Below, piece by piece: positions 8,674-17,184 of a stretch of 64,000 nt of DNA. How positions within the stretch are numbered: the stretch's first letter is position 1; each line of letters begins with the position of its first letter. Origin of the DNA: Streptomyces sp. Ru62 (lineage in GTDB: Bacteria; Actinomycetota; Actinomycetes; Streptomycetales; Streptomycetaceae); contig NZ_PQSU01000001.1 of NCBI RefSeq assembly GCF_002920615.1, forward strand, positions 310,001-374,000, in the 5' to 3' direction. The translations under genes and the position numbers were made by a program. Below the pieces are notes generated by a model. The model was not told where the DNA came from and made no database searches. It worked only from the letters and a program-made list of their open reading frames with translations.

Positions 8674-8849
8674 GCCGCGTCCCGCCGCTGAGCCGAGCCG
8701 CGTCCCCCGTTGAGCCGCGTCCCCCGTTGAGCCGCGTCCCCCGCTAAGCCGCGTCCCCCGCTAAGCCGCGTCCCCCGTTGAGCCGCGTCCCCCGCTAAGC
8801 CGCGTCCCGCCGCTGAGCCGCGTCCCTCGCTGGGCCGCGCCCCCGCTGA
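8674..8849. repeat. 17-bp GC-rich tandem repeat (minisatellite), about 10 units
   Basis: The unit GCCGCGTCCCCCGTTGA recurs head to tail from 8674 to 8849. The clearest copies begin at 8697, 8714, 8731, 8748, 8765 and 8782 with exact 17-bp spacing, and flanking copies are 16-18 bp. Copies vary mainly at two positions (CGTTGA or CGCTAA), which creates alternating TGA/TAA triplets. It occupies most of the 401-bp gap between the SAF-domain gene and the MTA phosphorylase gene. I see no gene there. Confidence 0.9.
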
Positions 8850-8951
8850 GCCGCGCGTCACCCCCGCGTCACCCAGCCTCCCAGCCCGACCTCCCCCGCC
8901 CGGCCTCCCCCGCCAGGCTGCTCCGCCACGCCTCCCCCCAAGCGCCCCGCG

Positions 8952-9785
8952 CTACGGCAACGCGAACCCCGGGTCCATCCCGCCCAGCGCGTTCACGCAC
9001 AGGCAGTCCCGCTGCCCGGTCTCCGGCAGGGCCGCCACCGCGTCGAAGAGCACGCCGCGCAGCCGGTCCACGTTGGCCGCGAACACTCGCAGCACCTCCT
9101 CGTGCGAGACGCCCTCACCGGTCTCGGCGCCCGCGTCGAGGTCGGTGACCAGGGTCAGCGAGGTGTAGCACAGCTCCAGCTCCCGGGCGAGCGCCGCCTC
9201 GGGATGGCCGGTCATGCCCACCACCGACCAGCCCTGGGCCTGGTGCCACAGCGATTCCGCGCGCGTCGAGAAGCGCGGGCCCTCGACCACGACCAGCGTG
9301 CCGCCGTCCACCGGCTCCCAGTCCCGGCCGCGGGCGGCCTTCAGCGCGGCGGCGCGCCCGGTGGGGCAGTAGGGGTCGGCCATGGACACGTGCACGACGT
9401 TCGGCACGGTGCCGTCGGGCAGCGGCAGCCCGTCGAAGTAGGTCTGTGCCCGGGACTTCGTACGGTCCACGAACTGGTCGGGCACGAGCAGGGTGCCTGG
9501 CCCGTACTCCGGACGCAGGCCGCCCACCGCGCACGGACCGAGCACCTGCCGTACTCCGACCGAGCGCAGGGCCCACAGGTTGGCGCGGAAGTTGATGCGG
9601 TGCGGGGGCAGATGGTGGCCACGGCCGTGCCGGGGCAGGAAGGCGACCTTCCGGCCGGCGATCTCCCCGAGGAAGAGCGAGTCGCTGGGCGCCCCGTAGG
9701 GGGTGTCCACCTGGACCTCGGTCACGTCGTCCAGGAAGGAGTAGAAACCCGAACCGCCGATTACGCCGATCTCTGCTTTGGCCAT
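8952..9785 (-). CDS. S-methyl-5'-thioadenosine phosphorylase family purine phosphorylase
   Basis: This 277-residue cytosolic enzyme of the PNP/MTAP class splits methylthioadenosine (or a related purine nucleoside) with phosphate, recycling a polyamine/SAM by-product. Family features are IGVIGGSGFY at the N-terminus, PRHGRGHHLPPHRINFRANLWAL for phosphate and purine contacts, and WSVVGMTGHPEAALARELELCYTSLTLVTDLDAG near the C-terminal third. GMTGHPEA and SLTLVTDLDAG favour MTAP-type over guanosine PNP. The ATG at 9785 is preferred to the GTG 9 nt upstream because the family begins there. It is followed by ruc on the same strand. Confidence 0.9.
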   Translation of the reverse strand: MAKAEIGVIGGSGFYSFLDDVTEVQVDTPYGAPSDSLFLGEIAGRKVAFLPRHGRGHHLPPHRINFRANLWALRSVGVRQVLGPCAVGGLRPEYGPGTLLVPDQFVDRTKSRAQTYFDGLPLPDGTVPNVVHVSMADPYCPTGRAAALKAARGRDWEPVDGGTLVVVEGPRFSTRAESLWHQAQGWSVVGMTGHPEAALARELELCYTSLTLVTDLDAGAETGEGVSHEEVLRVFAANVDRLRGVLFDAVAALPETGQRDCLCVNALGGMDPGFALP

Positions 9786-9884
9786 GACCAGCACACTAGC
9801 GGGCCGTGACGACGCGGGGGAGCCGGTGCCGGGGAAGGCCGAAGACCCAGCCGTCGTGCGACGGCAGGGTCCGGACGAGAGGTG

Positions 9885-10181
9885 TCAGGCGGCGGAGCTG
9901 CTGGCGGAGCCGGAGCTCGAAGAGGACGAGGACGTCGAGGAGGACGCCTTCGCGTCGGACGACGAGCCGGCCGGCTTCGACGCCGGGGTGCTGCTCGACG
10001 TGGAGCCGCGGGAGTCGTTGCGGTAGAAGCCCGAGCCCTTGAAGACGATGCCGACCGCGGAGAACACCTTCTTCAGGCGGCCGTTGCAGTTGGGGCACAC
10101 GGTCAGGGCGTCGTCGGTGAACTTCTGCACCGCCTCAAGGCCCTCGCCGCACTCGGTGCACTGGTACTGGTAGGTCGGCAC
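9885..10181 (-). CDS. ruc: FmdB/CxxC zinc-ribbon chaperone, Ruc homologue
   Basis: This is a 98-residue protein with an N-terminal zinc ribbon (Cys8, Cys11, Cys29, Cys32; MPTYQYQC-x2-C...VCPNC) and a low-complexity Ser-rich C-terminal tail of about 45 residues. The architecture matches M. tuberculosis Rv0991c (Ruc), shown to be a redox-regulated chaperone: oxidation releases zinc and activates binding of unfolded proteins. The GTG start is set by GGAGG 6 nt upstream. A near-perfect CIRCE element sits directly upstream at 10192-10218, so HrcA and heat should control it, as reported for the mycobacterial gene. Chaperone function here is by homology. Confidence 0.88.
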   Translation of the reverse strand: MPTYQYQCTECGEGLEAVQKFTDDALTVCPNCNGRLKKVFSAVGIVFKGSGFYRNDSRGSTSSSTPASKPAGSSSDAKASSSTSSSSSSSGSASSSAA

Positions 10182-10191
10182 TGTCTTCCTC

Positions 10192-10218
10192 CTGGCACTC
10201 TCACTCGATGAGTGCTAA
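10192..10218 (-). promoter_or_regulatory. CIRCE element (HrcA operator) upstream of ruc
   Basis: Read on the minus strand this is TTAGCACTC-N9-GAGTGCCAG. The consensus is TTAGCACTC-N9-GAGTGCTAA, so one arm is perfect, the other has two mismatches, and the 9-bp spacer is exact. The downstream arm touches the ribosome binding site of the GTG at 10181, so bound HrcA would block transcription of a very short leader. Confidence 0.85.
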
Positions 10219-10248
10219 CGACGGTCCATAGTGACGCATTCCCGGGGA

Positions 10249-11544
10249 TCAGTCCACCGTGACCGGCACGCGGTGACCGACGCCACGCGCGACCGTGCGG
10301 TTCCCGTGCCGTGGGGCCAGCCGGGACCGCAGCGTCACCAGGGTCACCAGCGCGAGCACGGTGCCGCCCATCGGGACCAGGAACCCGGCGCCGTCCCACA
10401 GCCGGTCCTCCAGTTGTCCCGCGACCGTGACGGCGGCGGCCTGGCCGAGCGCGACGGCGCCGGTCAGCCAGGTGAAGGCCTCGGTCCGGGCGCCGGCCGG
10501 GACCAGGCCCTCGACCAGCGTGTAGCCGGTGATCAGCGCCGGGGCGATACACATGCCGACCAGCAGGCCGAGCGCGGCGAGCAGCACCACCGAGTGCGCC
10601 GTCCACAGGGCGGACGCCGCCACCGCGAGCGCCGTGTAACCGATCACGAGACGCTTCTGCGGAGCCGTCTTCCAGGCGACCGCGCCGCAGACGATGCCGG
10701 ACAGCATGTTCCCGGCGGCGAAGACGCCGTACAGGACGCCGTTCAGGCCGGGCTCGCCGATCGACTCGGTGAAGGCCGCGAGCGACACCTGCATACCGCC
10801 GAAGACCGAGCCGATGCCGAGGAAGGTGACGGCCAGCACGCGCACGCCCGGGACCCGCAGGGCGGAGGCGTGCCGCACGCGCGCGTGCCCGCTCTCCCGG
10901 GACACGGGCGGCTGCGTGCTCTTCCGCGCGGCGAACAGCAGACCGCCGACGAGGGTCAGCCCGGCCTCCGCGACCAGGCCCGCGGCCGGTGTGACGGCCG
11001 TGCACAGCGCGGTCGCCAGCAGGGGGCCGACGACGAAGGTCAGCTCGTCCGTGACCGACTCGAACGCCGCCGCCGTGGTCATCAGGGGCGAGCCCTGGAG
11101 CTTCACACCCCAGCGCGCCCGCACCATGGGGCCGACCTGCGGTACGGAGGCGCCGGTCGGGACGGCGGCCAGGAACAGCGCCCACAGGGGCGCGTGCGCA
11201 AGCGCGAGCGCCGTCAGGGACAGGCCGGAGACCGCGTGCACCAGGACGCCGGGGATCAGTACGGCCCGCTGGCCGTAGCGGTCGGCGAGGCGGCCGCTGT
11301 ACGGCGCGAACAGCGCCATGGAGACGCCGGTGGCCGCGGCGGCGGCGCCCGCGGCGCCGTACGAGCCGGTGGTGTGCTGGACGAGCAGCACGATCGAGAG
11401 GGTGAGCATCGCGAACGGCTGGCGTGCGGCGAAGCCGGGGAGCAGGAACGTCCAGGCGCCGCGGGTGCGCAGCAGCTGTCCGTATCCGGGGCGGGACGAC
11501 GTCGACGGGTTCTCCGCCGGCTCGGTGGTGACCGTGGACTCCAC
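10249..11544 (-). CDS. Major facilitator superfamily exporter
   Basis: This is a 431-residue membrane protein with about twelve helices. MFS marks are FAPYSGRLADRYGQRAVL in the loop after helix 2 (a GxLaDRyGrR variant) and matching pseudo-repeat halves around a central loop at residues about 205-225 (RKSTQPPVSRESGH). The lack of a substrate-specific motif leaves it as a DHA1-like drug or metabolite exporter. The GTG at 11544 is chosen because GGAAGAAAGG lies 8 nt upstream; the frame stays open to 11682, but that extension is Arg/Thr-rich and looks untranslated. It has no adjacent regulator gene. Confidence 0.85.
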   Translation of the reverse strand: MESTVTTEPAENPSTSSRPGYGQLLRTRGAWTFLLPGFAARQPFAMLTLSIVLLVQHTTGSYGAAGAAAAATGVSMALFAPYSGRLADRYGQRAVLIPGVLVHAVSGLSLTALALAHAPLWALFLAAVPTGASVPQVGPMVRARWGVKLQGSPLMTTAAAFESVTDELTFVVGPLLATALCTAVTPAAGLVAEAGLTLVGGLLFAARKSTQPPVSRESGHARVRHASALRVPGVRVLAVTFLGIGSVFGGMQVSLAAFTESIGEPGLNGVLYGVFAAGNMLSGIVCGAVAWKTAPQKRLVIGYTALAVAASALWTAHSVVLLAALGLLVGMCIAPALITGYTLVEGLVPAGARTEAFTWLTGAVALGQAAAVTVAGQLEDRLWDGAGFLVPMGGTVLALVTLVTLRSRLAPRHGNRTVARGVGHRVPVTVD

Positions 11545-11789
11545 GGCCCGTGCCTTTCTTCCGCCTGGTAGCGCGCCCGTGCGGGGGGCGCCGAGAGCTG
11601 TCCTCTTGCGCGGAACTGCGGTAGATACCGGTGCCTCCGCGGAGGATGTTCCGGCCGCCATACGGTCGCGCCAGCTCTGCATCAGGCAGAGTTGGTTCGA
11701 TCAGGGTGCCTTCATACTACAGGGATCATGGCCTGTGCCCCTGTGAAACCGAGCACCGTCGCGGCGGGCGCCTGTGATTGCCGCAGGGC

Positions 11790-13319
11790 TCAGCCGCGGT
11801 CGCCGTCCGTGCCCAGCCAGCCCGCCAGCTTGCCGCCGTGGGCGACCGCGCGCAGTCGCCGTTCCGCCGCGTCACGGACCGGATCGGTGGCGACGACCAG
11901 CAGTTCGTCGCCGTGCCGCAGCACGGTCGAGGGCAGCGGCACGAACGACTTCTCCTCGCGCACGACGAGGGTGACGGCCGCGCCGGGCGGCAGCCGCAGC
12001 TCGCTGACCTCCACGCCGTGCATCCGGGAGCCCTCGGGGACGGTGACGGACAGCAGGTGGCCCTGAAGCCGCTCCAGGGGCGCCGACTCGATGCCGAGGT
12101 CGGCGGCCTCGCCCTTCTCGCCCAGCCGCAGCGTGCGGGCCAGCCAGGGCAGGGTCGGCCCCTGGACCAGGGTGTAGACGACGACCAGGACGAAGACGAT
12201 GTTGAAGATGCGGCGGCTGCCGGCGACGCCGTTCACCATGGGGATGGTCGCCAGGATGACGGGCACGGCGCCGCGCAGCCCGGCCCACGACATCAGGATC
12301 TGCTCCGGCCGCGGCACCCGGAACGGCGCCAGGCTGACCACCACGCTCAGCGGGCGGGCCACCATGGTCAGCACCAGCCCGATGACCAGCGCCGGTACGA
12401 TGTCGTCGCCCAGCTCGTGCGGGGTGACCAGCAGGCCGAGCACGACGAACATGCCGATCTGGGCGATCCAGCCGAGCCCCTCGGCGAAGCCGCGGGTGGC
12501 GGGCCAGTGGGGGAGCCTGGCGTTGCCGAGGATCATGGAGGCCAGGTAGACGGCGAGGAAGCCGCTGCCGTGCGCCAGGGCACCGGCGGCGTACGCCGTG
12601 ACGGCGATGGCCATCACGGCGATCGGGTAGAGACCGGAGGCGGGCAGCGCCACGTGCCGCAGCCCCCAGGAGCCGAACCAGCCCACCGCGAGGCCCACGG
12701 CCGCGCCGATGGCCAGCTCCAGGACTATCTCGCCGAACAGCAGGTACCAGTGCTCGACCGGGCCGGCCGTGGAGAAGGCGACGACCAGGATGACCACCGG
12801 GGCGTCGTTGAATCCGGACTCGGCCTCCAGCGTGCCCGTCACGCGCGCGGGGAGGGGGATTCTCCGCAGGACCGAGAAGACCGCCGCCGCGTCCGTCGAC
12901 GACACCACCGCCCCGATGATGAGCGCCTGCCGCCACTCCAGCCCGACCAGGTAGTGCGCGCCCGCCGCGGTGACGCCCACGCTGACCGCGACTCCCACCG
13001 TCGCCAGCACGGAGGCGGACGGCAGGACCGGCCGGATCTCCTTCCACTTCGTGCCCAGACCGCCCTCGGCGAGGATCACGACCAGGGCGGCGTACCCCAT
13101 GACCTGGGTCATCGCGGCGCTGTCGAACCGGATGTGCGCGATGCCGTCCTGGCCCATGACGACGCCGATCCCCAGGTACACGAGCAGGCTGGGGAGCCCG
13201 CTGCGGGAGGAGATCCGGACGGCCGCGACGGCGACGAGCAGGACGACGGAGCAGACGAGCAGGAGCTGGTTGAGGTGGTGAACAGTCAGGGGGCGTTCCT
13301 CCTCCGAGATCTGGCCCAC
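11790..13319 (-). CDS. CPA1-type K+(Na+)/H+ antiporter with C-terminal TrkA_C domain
   Basis: This protein of about 500 residues has an N-terminal cation/proton antiporter domain of about twelve helices and a soluble C-terminal RCK_C/TrkA_C domain (HGVEVSELRLPPGAAVTLVVREEKSFVPLPSTVLRHGDELLV). Family marks are LPSLLVYLGIGVVMG, GAVVSSTDAAAVFS and ESGFNDAPVVILV, the last including the ND pair for ion binding. It fits NhaP2/CvrA-like potassium/proton antiporters for K+ or Na+ extrusion. Start is uncertain: GTG at 13319 has GGAG only 4 nt upstream, while a CTG at 13289 has an ideal GGAGGAGG 8 nt upstream. It is divergent from the acylase gene. Confidence 0.9.
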   Translation of the reverse strand: MGQISEEERPLTVHHLNQLLLVCSVVLLVAVAAVRISSRSGLPSLLVYLGIGVVMGQDGIAHIRFDSAAMTQVMGYAALVVILAEGGLGTKWKEIRPVLPSASVLATVGVAVSVGVTAAGAHYLVGLEWRQALIIGAVVSSTDAAAVFSVLRRIPLPARVTGTLEAESGFNDAPVVILVVAFSTAGPVEHWYLLFGEIVLELAIGAAVGLAVGWFGSWGLRHVALPASGLYPIAVMAIAVTAYAAGALAHGSGFLAVYLASMILGNARLPHWPATRGFAEGLGWIAQIGMFVVLGLLVTPHELGDDIVPALVIGLVLTMVARPLSVVVSLAPFRVPRPEQILMSWAGLRGAVPVILATIPMVNGVAGSRRIFNIVFVLVVVYTLVQGPTLPWLARTLRLGEKGEAADLGIESAPLERLQGHLLSVTVPEGSRMHGVEVSELRLPPGAAVTLVVREEKSFVPLPSTVLRHGDELLVVATDPVRDAAERRLRAVAHGGKLAGWLGTDGDRG

Positions 13320-13514
13320 GGATCTCCGGTTACTTCGTTACCTTACCTAACTCTTGACGATTTCTTGACGTTCGCGAGGCAAGATCGAACGCTCGTACGC
13401 GCTGGTTCCCGACTCCGCGTCAAGCGGGACAGGGCCCTGCGCCTATGGTTGCTCCAGCGCTCATTCAAAGTCACAGCCCGACCTGCCGCTCGCGTTAGGA
13501 CAGCAAGGACAGCG

Positions 13515-16400
13515 ATGCCCCCCAACACCACCGCCACCACGGGTGACACCGCCACCGCGGGTGCCACGTCCGTCAAGTCCGGCAGGAAGAAGGGGCGCAA
13601 AGCCCGACTCATCGTGCTGGTGCTGGTCCTGGCCATCATCGGAGGCATCGCCTACGGGGCGTACTGGTCGATCAGCACCGTGCGCGCCTCCTTCCCGCAG
13701 ACCACCGGTTCGATCAAGCTCGACGGCCTGTCCGGGCCGGTCGACGTCAAGCGGGACGGCTACGGCATTCCGCAGATCTACGCGTCCTCGGACGAGGACC
13801 TGTTCATGGCGCAGGGCTACGTCCAGGCGCAGGACCGGTTCTACGAGATGGACGTGCGCCGGCACATGACCTCCGGGCGCCTGTCGGAGATGTTCGGCAA
13901 GAGCCAGGTCAAGAACGACGAGTTCCTGCGCACCCTCGGCTGGGACCGGATCGCCCGGCAGGAGTACGACACCAAGCTGTCGGCGTCCACCAAGAAGTAC
14001 CTCCAGGCCTACGCCAAGGGCGTCAACGCCTACCTCCAGGGCAAGGACGGCAAGGACATCTCCCTGGAGTACGCGGCCCTGGGCTTCACCAACGACTACA
14101 AGCCGGAGAAGTGGACCCCGGTCGACTCCGTCTCGTGGCTGAAGGCGATGGCCTGGGACCTGCGCGGCAACATGCAGGACGAGATCGACCGCGCCCTCAT
14201 GACGAGCCGCCTCGGCCCGCAGCAGATCCAGGACCTGTACCCGGCGTACCCCTACGGCCGCAACAAGCCGATCGTCCAGGAGGGCCAGTACGACGCGGTG
14301 ACCCAGGCCTTCCAGCAGAGCGGCGCCACGGGCTCCGCCCAGGGGACGACCGGCGGCACCCAGGGCACGACCGGCGCGACGGGCACGACCGGCACGACCG
14401 GCACCCAGGGCACGGCCGGCACGACCGGCGGCGCCACCGGCTCTTCTCAGGGCACGACCGGCACGACCGGCTCCTCCACCTCGGCCGGTACCGGTTCGGG
14501 GCTCACGAGCCAGCTGGACGGCCTCTACAGCGCCCTGGACGACCTGCCCACGGCCGTCGGCGTGAACGGCCAGGGCATCGGCTCCAACTCCTGGGTGGTG
14601 GCCGGGAAGTACACCATCACCGGCAAGCCGCTGCTCGCCAACGACCCGCACCTGTCGGCGTCCCTGCCGTCCGTCTGGTACCAGATGGGCCTGCACTGCC
14701 GCACCGTCTCCAGCAAGTGCCAGTACGACGTCAGCGGCTACACGTTCGCCGGCATGCCCGGTGTGATCATCGGCCACAACGGGAAGATCGCCTGGGGCCT
14801 GACCAACTCCGGCGTCGACGTCACCGACCTCTACCTGGAGAAGGTGAGCGCGAACGGTTACCTGTACGACGGCAAGATCCGGCCGTTCAAGACCCGCGAG
14901 GAGACCATCAAGGTCGCCGGGGGCGCGGCCAAGACGATCGTCGTCCGGCAGACCCAGGACGGGATGCCGCTGCTGTCCGACCGTGACGACGAACTCGTCC
15001 AGGTCGGCAAGAAGGCCACCGTGAACACCGCCGCGCCCGACCGCGGCGACGGCTACGGCATCGCCCTACGGTGGACCGCGCTCGACCCGGGCACGACCAT
15101 GGACGCCGTGTTCGCCCTCGACAAGGCCGGGGACTGGAGCGACTTCCGCGCGGCTGCGGCCCTGTTCGACGTGCCCTCGCAGAACCTGATCTACGCCAGC
15201 ACGGACAACCACATCGGCTACACGCTGCCGGGCAGGATCCCCACCCGCACCGCCAAGGACTCCGGCGCCGTCCCGGTGCCGGGCTGGGACTCGAAGTACC
15301 GCTGGAAGGGCTTCATCAAGCAGGACGAACTGCCCTACGAGTACGACCCGGAGCGCGGCTACATCGTCACCGCCAACCAGGCCGTGGTCGACCCGGACAC
15401 GTACCCCTACACCCTCACCACCGACTGGGGCTACGGCACCCGCAGCCAGCGCATCACCGACCTGATCGAGTCCAAGATCAAGGACGGCGGCAAGATCTCC
15501 ACCGACGACATGCGGCAGATGCAGCTGGACAACAGCAGCGAGATCGCCAAGCTCCTGGTGCCCAAGCTGCTGAAGATCAACCTGGACGACCCCGAGGTCC
15601 GCCAGGCGCAGAAGCTGCTGGAGGGCTGGGACTACACCCAGGACGCCGACTCCGCGGCGGCCGCGTACTTCAACGCCGTCTGGCGCAACATCCTCAAGCT
15701 CGCCTTCGGCAACAAGCTCCCCAAGGAGCTGCGCGTCAAGGGGCAGTGCCTGTGGGTCGACAAGATCGACAGCACCGGCCCGGTGGACGACGACACGAAG
15801 GTGCGCGAGTGCGGCCAGCGCGACGCCGACCAGGCGCAGCCGGACGGCGGCGACCGCTGGTTCGAGGTCGTGCGCACCCTGATGGACAAGCCGGACAGCG
15901 ACTGGTGGAAGACGCCCAAGTCGGGCACCCGCCCCGCCGCCGAGAACCGTGACCAGCTCTTCGCCCGCGCCATGATCGACGCCCGCTGGGAGCTGACCGC
16001 CAAGCTCGGCAAGGACATCGACACCTGGAGCTGGGGCCGTCTGCACCGGCTGTTCCTGAAGAACCAGACGCTCGGCACCGAGGGCCCCAAGGCCCTGCAG
16101 TACCTCCTCAACCGCGGCCCCTGGAAGATCGGCGGCGGCGAGGCGACGGTGAACGCGTCCGGCTGGAACGCCGCCGGCGGCTACAACGTGGTCTGGGTGC
16201 CGTCCATGCGGATGGTCGTCAACCTCGCCGACCTCGACAAGTCCAAGTGGATCAACCTGACCGGAGCCTCCGGGCACGCTTTCAGCGCGCACTACACGGA
16301 CCAGACGAGCAAGTGGGCCAAGGGCGAGCTGCTGCCCTGGTCGTTCTCCGGCAAGGCGGTCGACAAGAGCACGAGCGACACCCTGGTCCTCAAGCCCTGA
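13515..16400 (+). CDS. Membrane-anchored penicillin acylase family (S45) Ntn-hydrolase
   Basis: This is a 961-residue protein. A basic N-terminus (SGRKKGRKAR) precedes one membrane helix (about residues 32-52), placing the rest outside. The A-domain begins VDVKRDGYGIPQIYASSDEDLFMAQGYVQAQDRFYEMD. The precursor is expected to self-cleave before Ser357 in GSNSWVV, giving the beta chain with its N-terminal nucleophile, then GKPLLANDPHL and HNGKIAWGLTNSGVDVTDLY. A Gly/Thr-rich stretch of about 60 residues (14325-14505) sits just before that Ser. Family members cleave penicillins, acyl-homoserine lactones or lipopeptides; the substrate here is unknown. ATG 13515 has AAGGAC upstream; the open frame reaching back to 11778 is shadow of the antiporter gene. 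Confidence 0.93.
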   Translation: MPPNTTATTGDTATAGATSVKSGRKKGRKARLIVLVLVLAIIGGIAYGAYWSISTVRASFPQTTGSIKLDGLSGPVDVKRDGYGIPQIYASSDEDLFMAQGYVQAQDRFYEMDVRRHMTSGRLSEMFGKSQVKNDEFLRTLGWDRIARQEYDTKLSASTKKYLQAYAKGVNAYLQGKDGKDISLEYAALGFTNDYKPEKWTPVDSVSWLKAMAWDLRGNMQDEIDRALMTSRLGPQQIQDLYPAYPYGRNKPIVQEGQYDAVTQAFQQSGATGSAQGTTGGTQGTTGATGTTGTTGTQGTAGTTGGATGSSQGTTGTTGSSTSAGTGSGLTSQLDGLYSALDDLPTAVGVNGQGIGSNSWVVAGKYTITGKPLLANDPHLSASLPSVWYQMGLHCRTVSSKCQYDVSGYTFAGMPGVIIGHNGKIAWGLTNSGVDVTDLYLEKVSANGYLYDGKIRPFKTREETIKVAGGAAKTIVVRQTQDGMPLLSDRDDELVQVGKKATVNTAAPDRGDGYGIALRWTALDPGTTMDAVFALDKAGDWSDFRAAAALFDVPSQNLIYASTDNHIGYTLPGRIPTRTAKDSGAVPVPGWDSKYRWKGFIKQDELPYEYDPERGYIVTANQAVVDPDTYPYTLTTDWGYGTRSQRITDLIESKIKDGGKISTDDMRQMQLDNSSEIAKLLVPKLLKINLDDPEVRQAQKLLEGWDYTQDADSAAAAYFNAVWRNILKLAFGNKLPKELRVKGQCLWVDKIDSTGPVDDDTKVRECGQRDADQAQPDGGDRWFEVVRTLMDKPDSDWWKTPKSGTRPAAENRDQLFARAMIDARWELTAKLGKDIDTWSWGRLHRLFLKNQTLGTEGPKALQYLLNRGPWKIGGGEATVNASGWNAAGGYNVVWVPSMRMVVNLADLDKSKWINLTGASGHAFSAHYTDQTSKWAKGELLPWSFSGKAVDKSTSDTLVLKP

Positions 16401-16416
16401 CCACCGGCACAGAGCA

Positions 16417-16454
16417 CGGAACGGCCCTCCACGCGCGCGTGGAGGGCCGTTCCG
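16417..16454. terminator. Bidirectional hairpin between the acylase and formyl-THF ligase genes
   Basis: This perfect inverted repeat has 19-bp arms that meet at CGCG (GGAACGGCCCTCCACGCG and complement). It lies 17 nt after the acylase stop and 15 nt before the stop of the convergent gene, so it can serve both. Confidence 0.85.
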
Positions 16455-16468
16455 CGTCAGGGAGGAGG

Positions 16469-17089
16469 TCAGCCGAGTGGGAAGCGGCGCACTCCCGACG
16501 GCGTCACCACCGCGTGCACCGGCTTGTCGTGCGCCTCCGCCGGGACGCGCGCGACGACCTCAGTGTCGTACAGCAGCACCACGAGCAGGGGACGCGCACC
16601 CGCCCGCTCCAGCCGGGCCAGCACCCGGTCGTACGACCCGCCGCCGCGCCCCAGACGCATCCCGCGCGCGTCCACCGCGAGCCCGGGCAGCAGGACCACG
16701 TCCGCGTCCGTCACGGCGTCCGGGCCGAGACGCGGACCGGAGGGTTCGAAAAGAGCCATCCTGCCGCCGTGTTGCACCCGGGTGAGGGAGTCCGGGCCGG
16801 CGTACTCGCCCCAGTCCAGGTCGTTGTCGGGCAGCAGCGCGGGGAGCAGGACGCGCACGCCCCGCGCGCGGAGTGCGTCCATCAGGGCGAGCGTGCCGGG
16901 TTCGCCGCCCACCGAGACGTACGCCGCCACCGTGCGGCCACGCGCCAGCTCGGGCAGCTCCACGGCGCGCTCCGCCAGCGCGAGGCCCGCCACGCGGACG
17001 TCATCCGCCGTCAACCTGTTCCTCACTCCGAGGAACTCTCGCCGAAAGGCGCGCTTGTCAGGCTCGCCCGTACGTCCGTCGTGTGCCAC
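16469..17089 (-). CDS. 5-formyltetrahydrofolate cyclo-ligase
   Basis: This 206-residue cytosolic enzyme converts 5-formyl-THF with ATP to 5,10-methenyl-THF, salvaging an inactive folate. Marks are the N-terminal helix DKRAFRREFLGVRNRL, the substrate region AAYVSVGGEPGT, and the ATP/Mg loop LLPGLAVDARGMRLGRGGGSYDR near residues 135-160. The GTG at 17089 has GAGGA upstream and starts where the family does. It is divergent from galU with a 95-bp gap; the same arrangement is found in M. tuberculosis (Rv0992c/Rv0993). Confidence 0.93.
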   Translation of the reverse strand: MAHDGRTGEPDKRAFRREFLGVRNRLTADDVRVAGLALAERAVELPELARGRTVAAYVSVGGEPGTLALMDALRARGVRVLLPALLPDNDLDWGEYAGPDSLTRVQHGGRMALFEPSGPRLGPDAVTDADVVLLPGLAVDARGMRLGRGGGSYDRVLARLERAGARPLLVVLLYDTEVVARVPAEAHDKPVHAVVTPSGVRRFPLG

Positions 17090-17184
17090 TGGTCGTCCTC
17101 GCGCCCTTCTCGATGCAGGCCATATAAGGGTCAAGCAACCTGAGCCACAGATTGCCCACAAAGGCACCGGATATGGTTGCGGGC

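Noticed and set aside
8547..8861. A minus-strand frame of 104 residues over the minisatellite
   Set aside because: Its repetitive peptide arises only because three 17-bp units restore the frame. It has no ribosome binding site and overlaps the SAF-domain gene start.
13330..13360. Possible iron box (IdeR/DmdR-like TTAGGTAAGGTAAC) before the antiporter
   Set aside because: Only about ten of nineteen consensus positions match and the second half-site is missing.
11778..13514. A 1540-residue open frame that joins the acylase gene to 580 upstream codons
   Set aside because: The upstream part is the reverse-strand shadow of the antiporter gene and is rich in His/Arg/Gln. The membrane anchor and family start at ATG 13515.
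14325..14505. CRISPR-like repeat pattern in the acylase gene
   Set aside because: The repeats are in frame, irregular in spacing and encode a Gly/Thr spacer, so they are protein low complexity.
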